The position numbers and the translations under genes were made by a program. Of a stretch of 64,000 nucleotides of DNA, positions 38,472 to 46,853 are shown one piece after another (the first letter of the stretch is position 1; each line of letters starts with the position of its first letter). Source of the DNA: CAVROT01 sp963722905 (GTDB taxonomy: Bacteria > Pseudomonadota > Alphaproteobacteria > Rhodobacterales > Rhodobacteraceae); contig CAVROT010000004.1 in the NCBI GenBank assembly GCA_963722905.1, positions 310,001-374,000 on the forward strand. Reading direction: 5' to 3'. Below the pieces are notes generated by a model that was not told the origin of the DNA, searched no databases, and saw nothing but the letters and a program-made list of their open reading frames with translations.

Positions 38472-40658
38472 ATGATACCGACCGATTTCCTTGCCGCATC
38501 GCCGCCCGCGGCCCAAACGCTTGCCGATGTCGACCTGACGGGGCCGGGCCGCTTCTTCAACCGCGAGCTCAGCTGGCTGGCCTTCAACTGGCGCGTCCTC
38601 GAAGAGGCCGAGAATGCCCGCGTGCCGCTTCTGGAGCGCGTCCGGTTCCTGTCGATCAGCGCCGCGAACCTCGACGAGTTCTACACCGTGCGCGTGGCCG
38701 GCCTGCGCGAGCTGGCTCAGGCCGGCAACACGACCCCCGCCGCCGACGGTCTGTCGCCGGCCGAGCAGCTGACGCTCATCAACGGCGACGCGCGCGACCT
38801 TATGGGTCGCCAGCAGGCCGCCTATCGCACGCTGACGGACGAGCTGTCGCAGCACGGCATCCACGTGCTGTCGCGCGACGCCCTGACGGACGACGACCGG
38901 CCCTATCTCGAGGACTTCTTCCTGCGGCAGGTCTTCCCGATCCTGTCGCCGCTGGCCATCGACCCCGCGCATCCGTTCCCGTTCATCCCCAACACCGGCT
39001 TCTCGCTGGCGCTTCAGCTGGAGCGCGGCCGCGACAAGCGCCCGCTGCGCGCCCTGCTGCCGATCCCCGCGCAGACCGACCGTTTCGTCAGCCTGCCCGC
39101 CCCGCCGGGCGAGCACCGCGTCGTCCTGCTGGAGGATCTGCTGCTCGACCACATCACCATGCTTTACCCGGGCTACAGGCTACGCGGGCACTGCACCTTC
39201 CGCGTCCTGCGCGACAGCGATCTCGAGGTCGAGGAGGAAGCCGAGGATCTGGTGCGCGAGTTCGAGACCGCGCTCAAGCGGCGCCGCCGGGGCGAGGTGG
39301 TGCGCCTCAAGATCAGCGCCGACGCCCCGGAGGGGCTGCGCCGGGTCATCATGGACGAGCTGCCCGTGCGCCCCGACGAGGTGGTCGAGATCGACGGTCT
39401 CATCGGTATCTCCTCCCTCAGGGAACTGGTCGTGGACGACCGGCCGGACCTCAGCTGGCCACCCTTCACGCCGCGCGTGCCCGAACGCGTGCAGGACCAC
39501 GACGGCGACATGTTCGCGGCCATCCGTCAGAAGGACATGCTGCTGCACCACCCGTACGAGACGTTCGACATGGTCGTCCGCTTCATCGCGCAGGCGGCCA
39601 AGGACCCGGACGTCGTGGCGATCAAGCAGACGCTGTATCGCACGTCCTACGACAGCCCCGTCGTCGAGGCTCTGTGCGACGCGGCCGAGGCCGGCAAGTC
39701 CGTGACCGCGCTGGTCGAGCTGAAGGCGCGTTTCGACGAGGCCGCCAATATCCGCCAGTCGCGCCGGCTGGAACGCGCCGGCGCCCATGTCGTCTACGGC
39801 TTCATGGACCTCAAGACCCACGCCAAGATCAGCACCGTCGTGCGGCGCGAGGGCGACCGGCTGGTCACCTACACCCACTACGGCACCGGCAACTACCATC
39901 CGATCACCGCGCGCATCTATACCGACCTGTCGCTCTTCACCTGCGACGACGCGCTGGGGCGGGATGCGACGCGGGTCTTCAACTACCTGTCGGGCTACGC
40001 CCAGCCCGCGCAGCTGGAGAACCTCGCCATCTCGCCCGCCGGGCTCAAGCAGCGTATCCTCGACCTGATCGGCGCCGAGGCCGCGCAGGCGTCCAAGGGC
40101 CGGCCATCGGGCATCTGGGCCAAGATGAACAGCCTCGTCGAGGTCGAGGTGATCGACGCGCTCTATGCCGCCTCGCAGGCGGGCGTGCCCATCGACCTGG
40201 TGGTGCGCGGCATCTGCGCGCTACGCCCGGGCGTCGCGGGGCTGAGCGAGACGATCCGCGTGAAGTCCATCGTCGGGCGGTTCCTGGAGCATTCGCGCAT
40301 CGTCTGTTTCGGCAACGGGGCGGCGCTGCCGTCGAAGAAGGCGCGCGTCTTCATCTCGTCGGCCGACTGGATGGGCCGCAACCTGAACCGCCGGGTCGAG
40401 ACGCTGGTCGAATGCGAGAATCCGACCGTGAAGGCTCAGATCGTCAGCCAGATCATGGCCGCCAACATGGCCGATACCGCCCGCAGCTGGGTGCTGACGC
40501 CGGACGGCGACTGGGCCCGCCCCATGCCCGAGGGCGACGCACCGCTCTTCGACTGCCACCGCTTCTTCATGGAGAACCCGTCGCTGTCGGGCCGCGGCTC
40601 GGCCGCCGGTGCCGGCGAGGTCCCCCGCCTTGCCCATTCGGATCCTGCCGCAGGATAG
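38472..40658 (+). CDS. ppk1: Polyphosphate kinase 1
   Basis: A 728-residue enzyme that makes polyphosphate from ATP. Ordered features are the N-terminal FFNRELSWLAFNWRVLEEA, NLDEFYTVRVAGL, the head region, the active-site VAIKQTLYRTSYDSPVVEAL and DLKTHAKIS with the phosphoaccepting His, THYGTGNYHPITARIYTDL, and the C2 domain with SSADWMGRNLNRRVE. GGAAAGG before the ATG supports the start. The partner exopolyphosphatase gene (ppx), often next in Rhodobacterales, is not here; downstream lies a 183-bp spacer and a convergent lipoprotein gene. Confidence 0.97.
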   Translation: MIPTDFLAASPPAAQTLADVDLTGPGRFFNRELSWLAFNWRVLEEAENARVPLLERVRFLSISAANLDEFYTVRVAGLRELAQAGNTTPAADGLSPAEQLTLINGDARDLMGRQQAAYRTLTDELSQHGIHVLSRDALTDDDRPYLEDFFLRQVFPILSPLAIDPAHPFPFIPNTGFSLALQLERGRDKRPLRALLPIPAQTDRFVSLPAPPGEHRVVLLEDLLLDHITMLYPGYRLRGHCTFRVLRDSDLEVEEEAEDLVREFETALKRRRRGEVVRLKISADAPEGLRRVIMDELPVRPDEVVEIDGLIGISSLRELVVDDRPDLSWPPFTPRVPERVQDHDGDMFAAIRQKDMLLHHPYETFDMVVRFIAQAAKDPDVVAIKQTLYRTSYDSPVVEALCDAAEAGKSVTALVELKARFDEAANIRQSRRLERAGAHVVYGFMDLKTHAKISTVVRREGDRLVTYTHYGTGNYHPITARIYTDLSLFTCDDALGRDATRVFNYLSGYAQPAQLENLAISPAGLKQRILDLIGAEAAQASKGRPSGIWAKMNSLVEVEVIDALYAASQAGVPIDLVVRGICALRPGVAGLSETIRVKSIVGRFLEHSRIVCFGNGAALPSKKARVFISSADWMGRNLNRRVETLVECENPTVKAQIVSQIMAANMADTARSWVLTPDGDWARPMPEGDAPLFDCHRFFMENPSLSGRGSAAGAGEVPRLAHSDPAAG

Positions 40659-40841
40659 GACGCACCGCGCGGCGCGGACGGCCCGGTCGCCCTCGATCAC
40701 CTGTCCGGGATGCGGGGCCTCCCGGAACCGGCTGCTTTCATCGCCGGGCATCGGTGTGCGAAGCGCGCGCACTGTGGCACTCTTGCTGCCGCGCGGAATT
40801 CACGGGACGACTCCCTCATGCAGATCATGCGGGGAGGCCGG

Positions 40842-41342
40842 TCAGTCCGCGTAGACCGTGACGGTGGGAAGGTCCGTCAGCGGGGCCTCCAGCAGCCGCA
40901 GCGCCGCCAGCGAGACCTGGCTGCCGGACCCTGCCGCCCCGCCCGACGGGATGAGCTGTACGACCGCGCTGCGCCCCGTCGCCGCGTATTCGATACGCCC
41001 CGATCCCGGCACGTCGGTCAGGGCCGTACGGATCCACAGGCCCGGCTGCCCGGGATCGCCCAGCGACGCGACCGTTTCGCCCAGGAGCCGCCCCTCACCT
41101 GAGGAGGGTGCCGATGCGGCGTCCTTCTGCGCCTGCGTCGTCGTGTCGAACTGCGCGGCCGTGCGCGCCGCGGCGGGCGGCGGCGGGGCCGAGACGACGG
41201 CGGCGATCCCGGCCGGGGGCGGCGGAAGGGCGGCGGGCGGCGGCGCGGTGCCGGCGGGCCGCAACGCCTGCAATTGCGCGCAGCCCGCAAGGATCGCAAG
41301 ACACAGCAGCGGCGCTGTCGGGGCGGCGGTCCGAATGCTCAT
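40842..41342 (-). CDS. Predicted lipoprotein of unknown function
   Basis: A 166-residue protein starting at the ATG of MSIRTAAPT. The signal segment ends in a lipobox LAILAGC, so it should be a membrane-anchored lipoprotein. A Pro/Ala-rich linker (about residues 30-60) follows, then a compact domain ending in LPTVTVYAD. Related small proteins in Roseobacters are sometimes mislabelled galactarate dehydratase; there is no enzyme motif. It is divergent from moaA across 242 bp. Confidence 0.7.
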   Translation of the reverse strand: MSIRTAAPTAPLLCLAILAGCAQLQALRPAGTAPPPAALPPPPAGIAAVVSAPPPPAAARTAAQFDTTTQAQKDAASAPSSGEGRLLGETVASLGDPGQPGLWIRTALTDVPGSGRIEYAATGRSAVVQLIPSGGAAGSGSQVSLAALRLLEAPLTDLPTVTVYAD

Positions 41343-41584
41343 ATCTGCCACGATAGGTTGCGCCGGTCCGCCGGGCAATGCGGCATGTCCCTGCCGCCCA
41401 CGCGAGCCTCTGTCCCGGCCCGAACGCGGCCCGGCGTCCGGCGCGCCGGGCCGCGCGCCTCACGTTCGGCGCCGCGCCCGTCGGCACCGGTGTCCGGGGC
41501 AGATATCGGTGTACCGACGCCCCCACCACCCACCCCCGGCGCCGGCCCTTGCGGGCGGGCGGCCCGGTGCCATAGGCTGCCGCC

Positions 41585-42616
41585 ATGAACGCCCCCTTTC
41601 CTTCGCCTGCCGCACCACCGCTCGTCGATCCGTTCCAGCGGGCGATCCGCTACCTGCGCGTCTCGGTCACGGACCGCTGCGATTTCCGCTGCGTCTATTG
41701 CATGTCCGAGAACATGACCTTCCTGCCCAAGCGCGAGCTTCTGACGCTGGAAGAGCTGGATCGGCTCTGCACCGCCTTTGTCGGACTGGGCGTCCGGAAG
41801 CTGCGCATCACGGGGGGCGAGCCGCTGGTGCGCCGCGACATCATGACGTTCTTCCGCGCCATGTCGCGCCATCTGGAAACGGGCGCCCTGGAAGAGCTGA
41901 CGCTGACGACGAACGGGTCCCAGCTGGAACGCTTCGCGACCGACCTGGCATCGGTCGGCGTGCGCCGCGTGAACGTCAGCCTCGACACGCTGGACGCGGA
42001 AAAGTTCGCGCGGGTCACGCGCTGGGGCCGGCTGGAGCAGGTGCTGCGCGGCATAGACGCCGCCCGGGCCGCCGGCCTGCACGTGAAGATCAACACGGTG
42101 GCGCTGAAGGGTTTCAACGAGGACGAGCTCGGAACGCTGACCGAATGGTGCGCGTCGCGCGGGATGGACCTGACGTTCATCGAGGTCATGCCGATGGGCG
42201 ACCTCGGCGGCGAGGACCGCGTCGGTCAGTTCTGGTCCCTCACCGACCTGCAACGGCGCCTTGCGGAATCCTATACCGTCACCGACCTGCCCGACCGCAC
42301 CGGCGGCCCCGCGCGCTATGTCCGGCTGGAGGAGACGGGGCAGCGCATCGGCCTCATCACGCCGCTCACGCACAACTTCTGCGAGTCCTGCAACCGCGTG
42401 CGTCTGACCTGCACCGGCGAGCTCTACATGTGCCTCGGGCAGGAGGACCGCGCCGACCTGCGCCGGCCGCTGCGGGACCGGCCGGACGACGACGCGCCGC
42501 TGCGCGCGGCGATCCGCGATGCCATCGCGCGCAAGCCGAAGGGGCACGACTTCGACTATTCGCGCCAGCGCGCCGACGGCACCGTCTCGCGGCACATGAG
42601 CCATACCGGCGGATAG
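41585..42616 (+). CDS. moaA: GTP 3',8-cyclase MoaA
   Basis: A 343-residue radical-SAM enzyme starting molybdenum-cofactor synthesis from GTP. The first cluster ligands are Cys32, Cys36 and Cys39 (C-x3-C-x2-C), followed by KLRITGGEPLVR, TLTTNGSQL, VNVSLDTLD and the second cluster motif FCESCNRVRLTCTG plus a later Cys in LYMCLG. The protein ends in the Gly-Gly dipeptide needed for activity. It precedes waaA by 14 bp; the two share a strand but not a pathway. Confidence 0.97.
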   Translation: MNAPFPSPAAPPLVDPFQRAIRYLRVSVTDRCDFRCVYCMSENMTFLPKRELLTLEELDRLCTAFVGLGVRKLRITGGEPLVRRDIMTFFRAMSRHLETGALEELTLTTNGSQLERFATDLASVGVRRVNVSLDTLDAEKFARVTRWGRLEQVLRGIDAARAAGLHVKINTVALKGFNEDELGTLTEWCASRGMDLTFIEVMPMGDLGGEDRVGQFWSLTDLQRRLAESYTVTDLPDRTGGPARYVRLEETGQRIGLITPLTHNFCESCNRVRLTCTGELYMCLGQEDRADLRRPLRDRPDDDAPLRAAIRDAIARKPKGHDFDYSRQRADGTVSRHMSHTGG

Positions 42617-42630
42617 ATCGACGCAGCGCC

Positions 42631-45060
42631 ATGCCAGCGCCGCGCCCGCGCCCGCCGTCAGCGACAGCCGGCCCCGACCTGCGGGAACGGCCCGACGGCA
42701 ATGCCGTCCCCCCGGGCGCGCTCGATAGGAGCCGCGCGGCGGGGACCCCGTCGACGCTGCCGGTGGCCTGGTATGCCTATGCAGCCCTGTCGGCGCTGGC
42801 CGCTCCGCTGATCGCGGCCGCCGACGCGCGCAGGATGACCCGTGCGAACGTACCTGCGGACCGGAGACGGGAACGGCTGGGGCACGGCGCCGCACGGCCC
42901 GCCGGGCGCCTGGTGTGGCTGCACGCGGTCAGCGTGGGCGAGGCGATGTCGGTTCTGCCGCTGGCGGGGCGTCTGGCACCGCACGCGACCGTGCTGCTGA
43001 CGACGACCACGCCCGCCGCGGCGCAACTGGTGGCGGACCGCCTGCCACCCGGCTGCCTGCACCGATATGCACCGCTGGACACGCCCGGCGCCGTCGGCCG
43101 GTTCCTGCGCGGCTGGCGTCCCGACCTGGCCGTTCTGACGGAATCCGAGCTCTGGCCGCGCACGATTCTGAGCCTCTCCGCCCGCGGCGTCCCGGTGGCG
43201 CTGGTCAACGCACGCCTTTCGGACCGATCCCTGCGCCGGTGGGCCCGGTTTCGCCCCCTCGCCCAGGCCATGCTGACGCGGCTGTCGCCGATCCTCGCAC
43301 AGGACGCGCGCACCGCGCAGGGGCTTGGCCGCCTGGGCGCCGTGCATGCCGAGGTCGCCGGTTCGCTGAAGTCGCATGCTCCGCCCTTGCCGGCAGACCC
43401 CGGCGTCCTCGTGGACCTGCGCGCGGTGCTGGGAGGACGGCCGGTCTGGGTCGCCGCCTCCACCCATCCCGGCGAGGACGAGGCCGCGGCGGCCGCCCAA
43501 GCAGTGCTGCGCCGCGACCGTCCCGACCTGTTGCTGATACTCGTGCCGCGTCATGCCGACCGCGGCCCCGGCATCGCGCGGACCTTCGGCGCTTCCCTGC
43601 GCAGCGCGGGCGATCCGCCGACCGCAGCGACCGGAAACGGCATCCACGTCGCCGACACGATGGGAGAGCTTGGGCTGTGGTACCGGCTGTCCCCCGTCGC
43701 CTTCGTCGGCGGCTCACTCGTCGACAGGGGCGGGCATAATCCGCAGGAGGCCGAGGCGCTGGGTTGCCATGCCGTGACCGGCCCCCATATCGCAAACTTC
43801 GCCGATACATACGCCCGGATGATCGCCGATGGAACGGCGACGATGGTAAAAGGCGCAGCCGCACTCGCCCCCGCCATATCGGCTGCGCTGGACCGTGAGA
43901 CCCGGGTGCCCGTAGCGTCACCGACGGACGACGGACTGCTGCGCGACGCGGCGGACCGGCTGGTCGCCCTGCTCGGGGCGCCCCGGACACCCGCACCCTG
44001 GCCGGACCCGGCCGGCCTCGACGTGATCGCGCCGAACTTCAAGCGGCGGCTCAGCGGGGTCACGGCGACGGTCGTGCGGTTGGTGCCGCTTCAGGCGCGC
44101 GACATCGGCATCGCCGCCACCGGGCCGGTACTGCCGCCGCATGTCCCGCGCATCCCGCTCTGGCGGCTGCCGTTCATCGCGCGGCAGGGCCCCTCGGGCG
44201 CCCGGGTCTGGCATGCGCGGCGCAATGTCGAGATGATCGCCGGGCTGGCGCTGCGTGATCTGTTGCGCAAGCGGCTGCGCCTTGTCTTCACCTCGGCCTC
44301 GCAACGCAGTCACACCGGCCTGACCCGCTGGCTGATCGCACGGATGGACGCGGTGGTGGCGACGTCGGACCGGACCGCCGCCTATCTGGAGCGTCCCGCG
44401 GCCGTGATCCGCCACGGCATCGACACCGACGTCTTCGCGCCGGCGCCCGACCCGGCCGCACTGCGCGACCGGCTGGGCCTTCGCGGCCGGCCGCCGCTGA
44501 TCGGATGCTTCGGGCGCATCCGGGCACAGAAGGGGACGGACCTGTTCGTGGAGGCGATGCTGGCGCGTTTCGCCGCCGGTGCGCCCGGAACCGCCATCGT
44601 CATGGGGCGCGCGACACGCGCACATGCGGCGTTCGATGACGGACTGCGCGCCAGGGTCGCGTCAGCCGGCATGGGATCGCGCATCCTGTTCCTGCCGGAG
44701 GTGCCCACGGACGCGATGGCGGGCTGGTATGCCGCGCTGGACCTCTACGTCGCACCGCAGCGCCACGAGGGGTTCGGCCTCACGCCGCTGGAGGCGATGG
44801 CCTGCGGCGTGCCCGTCGTCGCGACCCGCGTCGGCGCATTCGAGGAACTGGTCCGTGACGGCGCGACTGGCGTATTGGTGCCGCCGGGAAATGCGGACGC
44901 GATAGCCGACGCGGTGGGCGCGATACTGGACGACGCGGACCGGCACCGCGCGATGTCGGCCGCGTCGCGCAGCCTTGTCGCGGCGAACTTCACGCTACAG
45001 GGCGAAGCCGATGCGCTGAACGCGCTATACCGGGCTGTCCTCGGGATCGGTTCGCTATGA
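42631..45060 (+). CDS. waaA: Fusion of KDO transferase (WaaA/KdtA) and a GT4 glycosyltransferase
   Basis: A continuous 809-residue ORF. Residues 1-462 are WaaA: membrane anchor near 43-68, VWLHAVSVGEAMSVLPL with the catalytic Glu, VLTESELWP, VNARLSDRS, VAASTHPGEDE and GGSLVDRGGHNPQEAEALG. It transfers KDO from CMP-KDO to lipid A. From residue 463 (LDVIAPNFKRRLSGVTATV) to the end is a group-1 glycosyltransferase: IRHGIDTDVF, GCFGRIRAQKGTDLF and the E-x7-E motif with HEGFGLTPLEAMACG. The latter resembles LPS-core mannosyltransferases. No stop or frame change separates them, and I see no Shine-Dalgarno before the internal GTG at 44023. In related species these are normally two genes. Confidence 0.85.
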   Translation: MPAPRPRPPSATAGPDLRERPDGNAVPPGALDRSRAAGTPSTLPVAWYAYAALSALAAPLIAAADARRMTRANVPADRRRERLGHGAARPAGRLVWLHAVSVGEAMSVLPLAGRLAPHATVLLTTTTPAAAQLVADRLPPGCLHRYAPLDTPGAVGRFLRGWRPDLAVLTESELWPRTILSLSARGVPVALVNARLSDRSLRRWARFRPLAQAMLTRLSPILAQDARTAQGLGRLGAVHAEVAGSLKSHAPPLPADPGVLVDLRAVLGGRPVWVAASTHPGEDEAAAAAQAVLRRDRPDLLLILVPRHADRGPGIARTFGASLRSAGDPPTAATGNGIHVADTMGELGLWYRLSPVAFVGGSLVDRGGHNPQEAEALGCHAVTGPHIANFADTYARMIADGTATMVKGAAALAPAISAALDRETRVPVASPTDDGLLRDAADRLVALLGAPRTPAPWPDPAGLDVIAPNFKRRLSGVTATVVRLVPLQARDIGIAATGPVLPPHVPRIPLWRLPFIARQGPSGARVWHARRNVEMIAGLALRDLLRKRLRLVFTSASQRSHTGLTRWLIARMDAVVATSDRTAAYLERPAAVIRHGIDTDVFAPAPDPAALRDRLGLRGRPPLIGCFGRIRAQKGTDLFVEAMLARFAAGAPGTAIVMGRATRAHAAFDDGLRARVASAGMGSRILFLPEVPTDAMAGWYAALDLYVAPQRHEGFGLTPLEAMACGVPVVATRVGAFEELVRDGATGVLVPPGNADAIADAVGAILDDADRHRAMSAASRSLVAANFTLQGEADALNALYRAVLGIGSL

Positions 45061-45089
45061 AAAAGCCGGCACGTCTCTCGACGGCCGGC
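45060..45089 (-). terminator. Rho-independent terminator of carD
   Basis: On the minus strand GCCGGCCGTC, a GAGA loop and GACGTGCCGGC fold into a stem followed by TTTTT. It lies 26 bases past the carD stop and directly abuts the convergent waaA fusion stop, so it may serve both directions. Confidence 0.8.
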
Positions 45090-45114
45090 CCCCCATATCC
45101 ACGGGCGCAGCGCT

Positions 45115-45627
45115 TCAGGCGGCGGCGCGGCTGACCAGCACGTCGTCGATCTGCTTTTGCGCCGTCACCTCGTCCGATCCGCCGACGGCCGCGAACTCGC
45201 GCGTCAGGCGCTCCAGTGCGGCTTCGTAGAGCTGACGTTCGGAATAGCTCTGCTCGCGCTGGTCGTCGGTGCGGTGCAGGTCGCGCACGACCTCGGCGAT
45301 TGCGATGAGGTCGCCCGAGTTGATCTTCTGCTCGTATTCCTGCGCGCGGCGCGACCACATGGCCTTCTTGACCTTGGCCTTGCCCTTCAGCGTCGTCATC
45401 GCGCGCGTCACCTCGTCGGGCGATGCCAGCGACCGCATGCCGACCTCGGTCGCCTTGTGGGTCGGGACGCGCAGCATCATCTTGTCCTTCTCGAACGATA
45501 TGACGAAGAGTTCCAGCGAGATGCCGGCGATCTCCTGCTCTTCGATCGAGACGATCTGGCCGACGCCGTGGGCCGGATAGACGACATACTCGTTCGGGCG
45601 AAATTCCATCTTCCGTGTCTTGCTCAT
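45115..45627 (-). CDS. carD: CarD family transcriptional regulator
   Basis: A 170-residue RNA-polymerase-binding protein. It begins with the CarD/TRCF-interaction domain (FRPNEYVVYPAHGVGQIVSIE) and continues with the helical DNA-binding part (KAMWSRRAQEYEQKINSGD, then SYSERQLYEAALERL). CarD binds the beta subunit and stabilises open complexes, raising transcription at many promoters in alphaproteobacteria. It is the last gene of the helicase-S4-fdxA-carD row and has its own 296-bp upstream spacer, which shows no gene, and a strong terminator. Confidence 0.93.
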   Translation of the reverse strand: MSKTRKMEFRPNEYVVYPAHGVGQIVSIEEQEIAGISLELFVISFEKDKMMLRVPTHKATEVGMRSLASPDEVTRAMTTLKGKAKVKKAMWSRRAQEYEQKINSGDLIAIAEVVRDLHRTDDQREQSYSERQLYEAALERLTREFAAVGGSDEVTAQKQIDDVLVSRAAA

Positions 45628-45923
45628 GTCGTGCACACTCTTTGTTGTCGCGTCCCAATCATGCGATCACGGACAGGGACCCCGCGCAGGAAGGTCCGAC
45701 CCTCAACTGTGCATTCCCCGGACGTAGCACTGGACAGCCGTCTCCCAAGATCGGCCGTCCCCATACGCGCCCTTCGCATCCGCAGCGGATAGCACAGGCA
45801 GGGCCGAAATGAAAGCTGCGCCTCAAGGGGTTGCGGCACACAGGCCGGTTCGCAGGCAGAATGGCGCACGCCCAGCCCGCCGTGCGACCGAACGTCACAG
45901 ACCGCGACAGCGGCGTCCGGCGG

Positions 45924-46262
45924 TCAGCCGCCCTCGCCCGCCTGGGCCGAGAACATCGATTCGAGCTTGCCGTCCTTGCCGTCGTTCGCGTCCGCGTCCG
46001 GCATGGGATCCTTCTTGGTGATGATCACGGGCCAGTCCATCGAGTACTTGCGGTTGAACTCCACCCATTTCTCCATGTCCGGCTCGGTATCGGGCCGGAT
46101 CGCGTCGGCCGGGCATTCGGGTTCGCACACGCCGCAGTCGATGCATTCGTCGGGGTGTATGACCAGCATGTTCTCGCCCTCGTAGAAGCAGTCCACGGGG
46201 CACACCTCGACGCAGTCGGTGTACTTGCAAGCGATGCAGTTGTCGGTGACGACATAGGTCAT
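45924..46262 (-). CDS. fdxA: 7Fe ferredoxin FdxA
   Basis: A 112-residue ferredoxin with one [3Fe-4S] cluster (Cys9, Cys17, Cys50) and one [4Fe-4S] cluster (Cys21, Cys40, Cys43, Cys46). The N-terminal MTYVVTDNCIACKYTDCVEVC stretch and the tail DWPVIITKKDP are typical of the alphaproteobacterial FdxA. It is a soluble low-potential electron carrier; its partners are not fixed by context. Conserved order with carD and the helicase supports orthology. Confidence 0.95.
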   Translation of the reverse strand: MTYVVTDNCIACKYTDCVEVCPVDCFYEGENMLVIHPDECIDCGVCEPECPADAIRPDTEPDMEKWVEFNRKYSMDWPVIITKKDPMPDADANDGKDGKLESMFSAQAGEGG

Positions 46263-46400
46263 GGGGGCTGTCCGTTCGGCTGTCGGCCCGACGCCTATCC
46301 CGGTGGTCGCGCGGTTTCAAGGCGGCCGCCGGGCGCACGGTCGCAGGACTTGAGCGGCCAGGCGACGTTGCGGATGCAGACAGAGACCAGTTGTCCGGCC

Positions 46401-46844
46401 TCAGCGGCTGCGGCCGCCGTCAGCCCCGTCGGAATGGTGCGCGTCCATGTCGCGCCGGTCCTTCTTTGTGGGGCGGCCGGCGCCTGCGGGACGGGTCGCG
46501 ACCGGGGCGCCGGGGCCGGTGGGTGCCTGGGGGGACATGTCTTCGAACAGGGTTGCCGCCTCGCGGGCCGGTCCCCGGCGCGTGCCGGAACCGGCGACGC
46601 GCACCACGCGAATCCGCCTTGACTGTGGAAAGGTGAGGATGTCGCCGGCGCCCACACGCGTCGCCGTCTTCGAGACGGGCGTGCCGTTGACGCGCACCCG
46701 CCCGGCCTCGATCACCGTTCGCGACAGGGCGCGGGTCTTGAAGAACCGCGCATACCACAGCCACTTGTCCAGGCGTTCGCGCCCGCCGGCAGTCGGATGG
46801 CCCGAGGCGGCAAGGGAGTCGTCGCGGAACGGTTCGTCAGGCAC
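46401..46844 (-). CDS. S4 domain RNA-binding protein, Hsp15-like
   Basis: A 147-residue protein with an S4 domain: RERLDKWLWYARFFKTRALSR, then VNGTPVSKTATRV and GDILTFPQ. This is the fold of heat-shock protein 15, which binds stalled 50S subunits. The Gly/Pro/Arg-rich second half is probably disordered and RNA-binding. It starts nine bases after the helicase stop, so is co-transcribed. Confidence 0.88.
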   Translation of the reverse strand: MPDEPFRDDSLAASGHPTAGGRERLDKWLWYARFFKTRALSRTVIEAGRVRVNGTPVSKTATRVGAGDILTFPQSRRIRVVRVAGSGTRRGPAREAATLFEDMSPQAPTGPGAPVATRPAGAGRPTKKDRRDMDAHHSDGADGGRSR

Positions 46845-46853
46845 GACCTGCCG

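Noticed and set aside
44017..44030. Separate start for the glycosyltransferase half of the WaaA fusion
   Set aside because: Only an internal GTG exists and no Shine-Dalgarno precedes it; the frame is continuous, so a fusion is the simpler reading.
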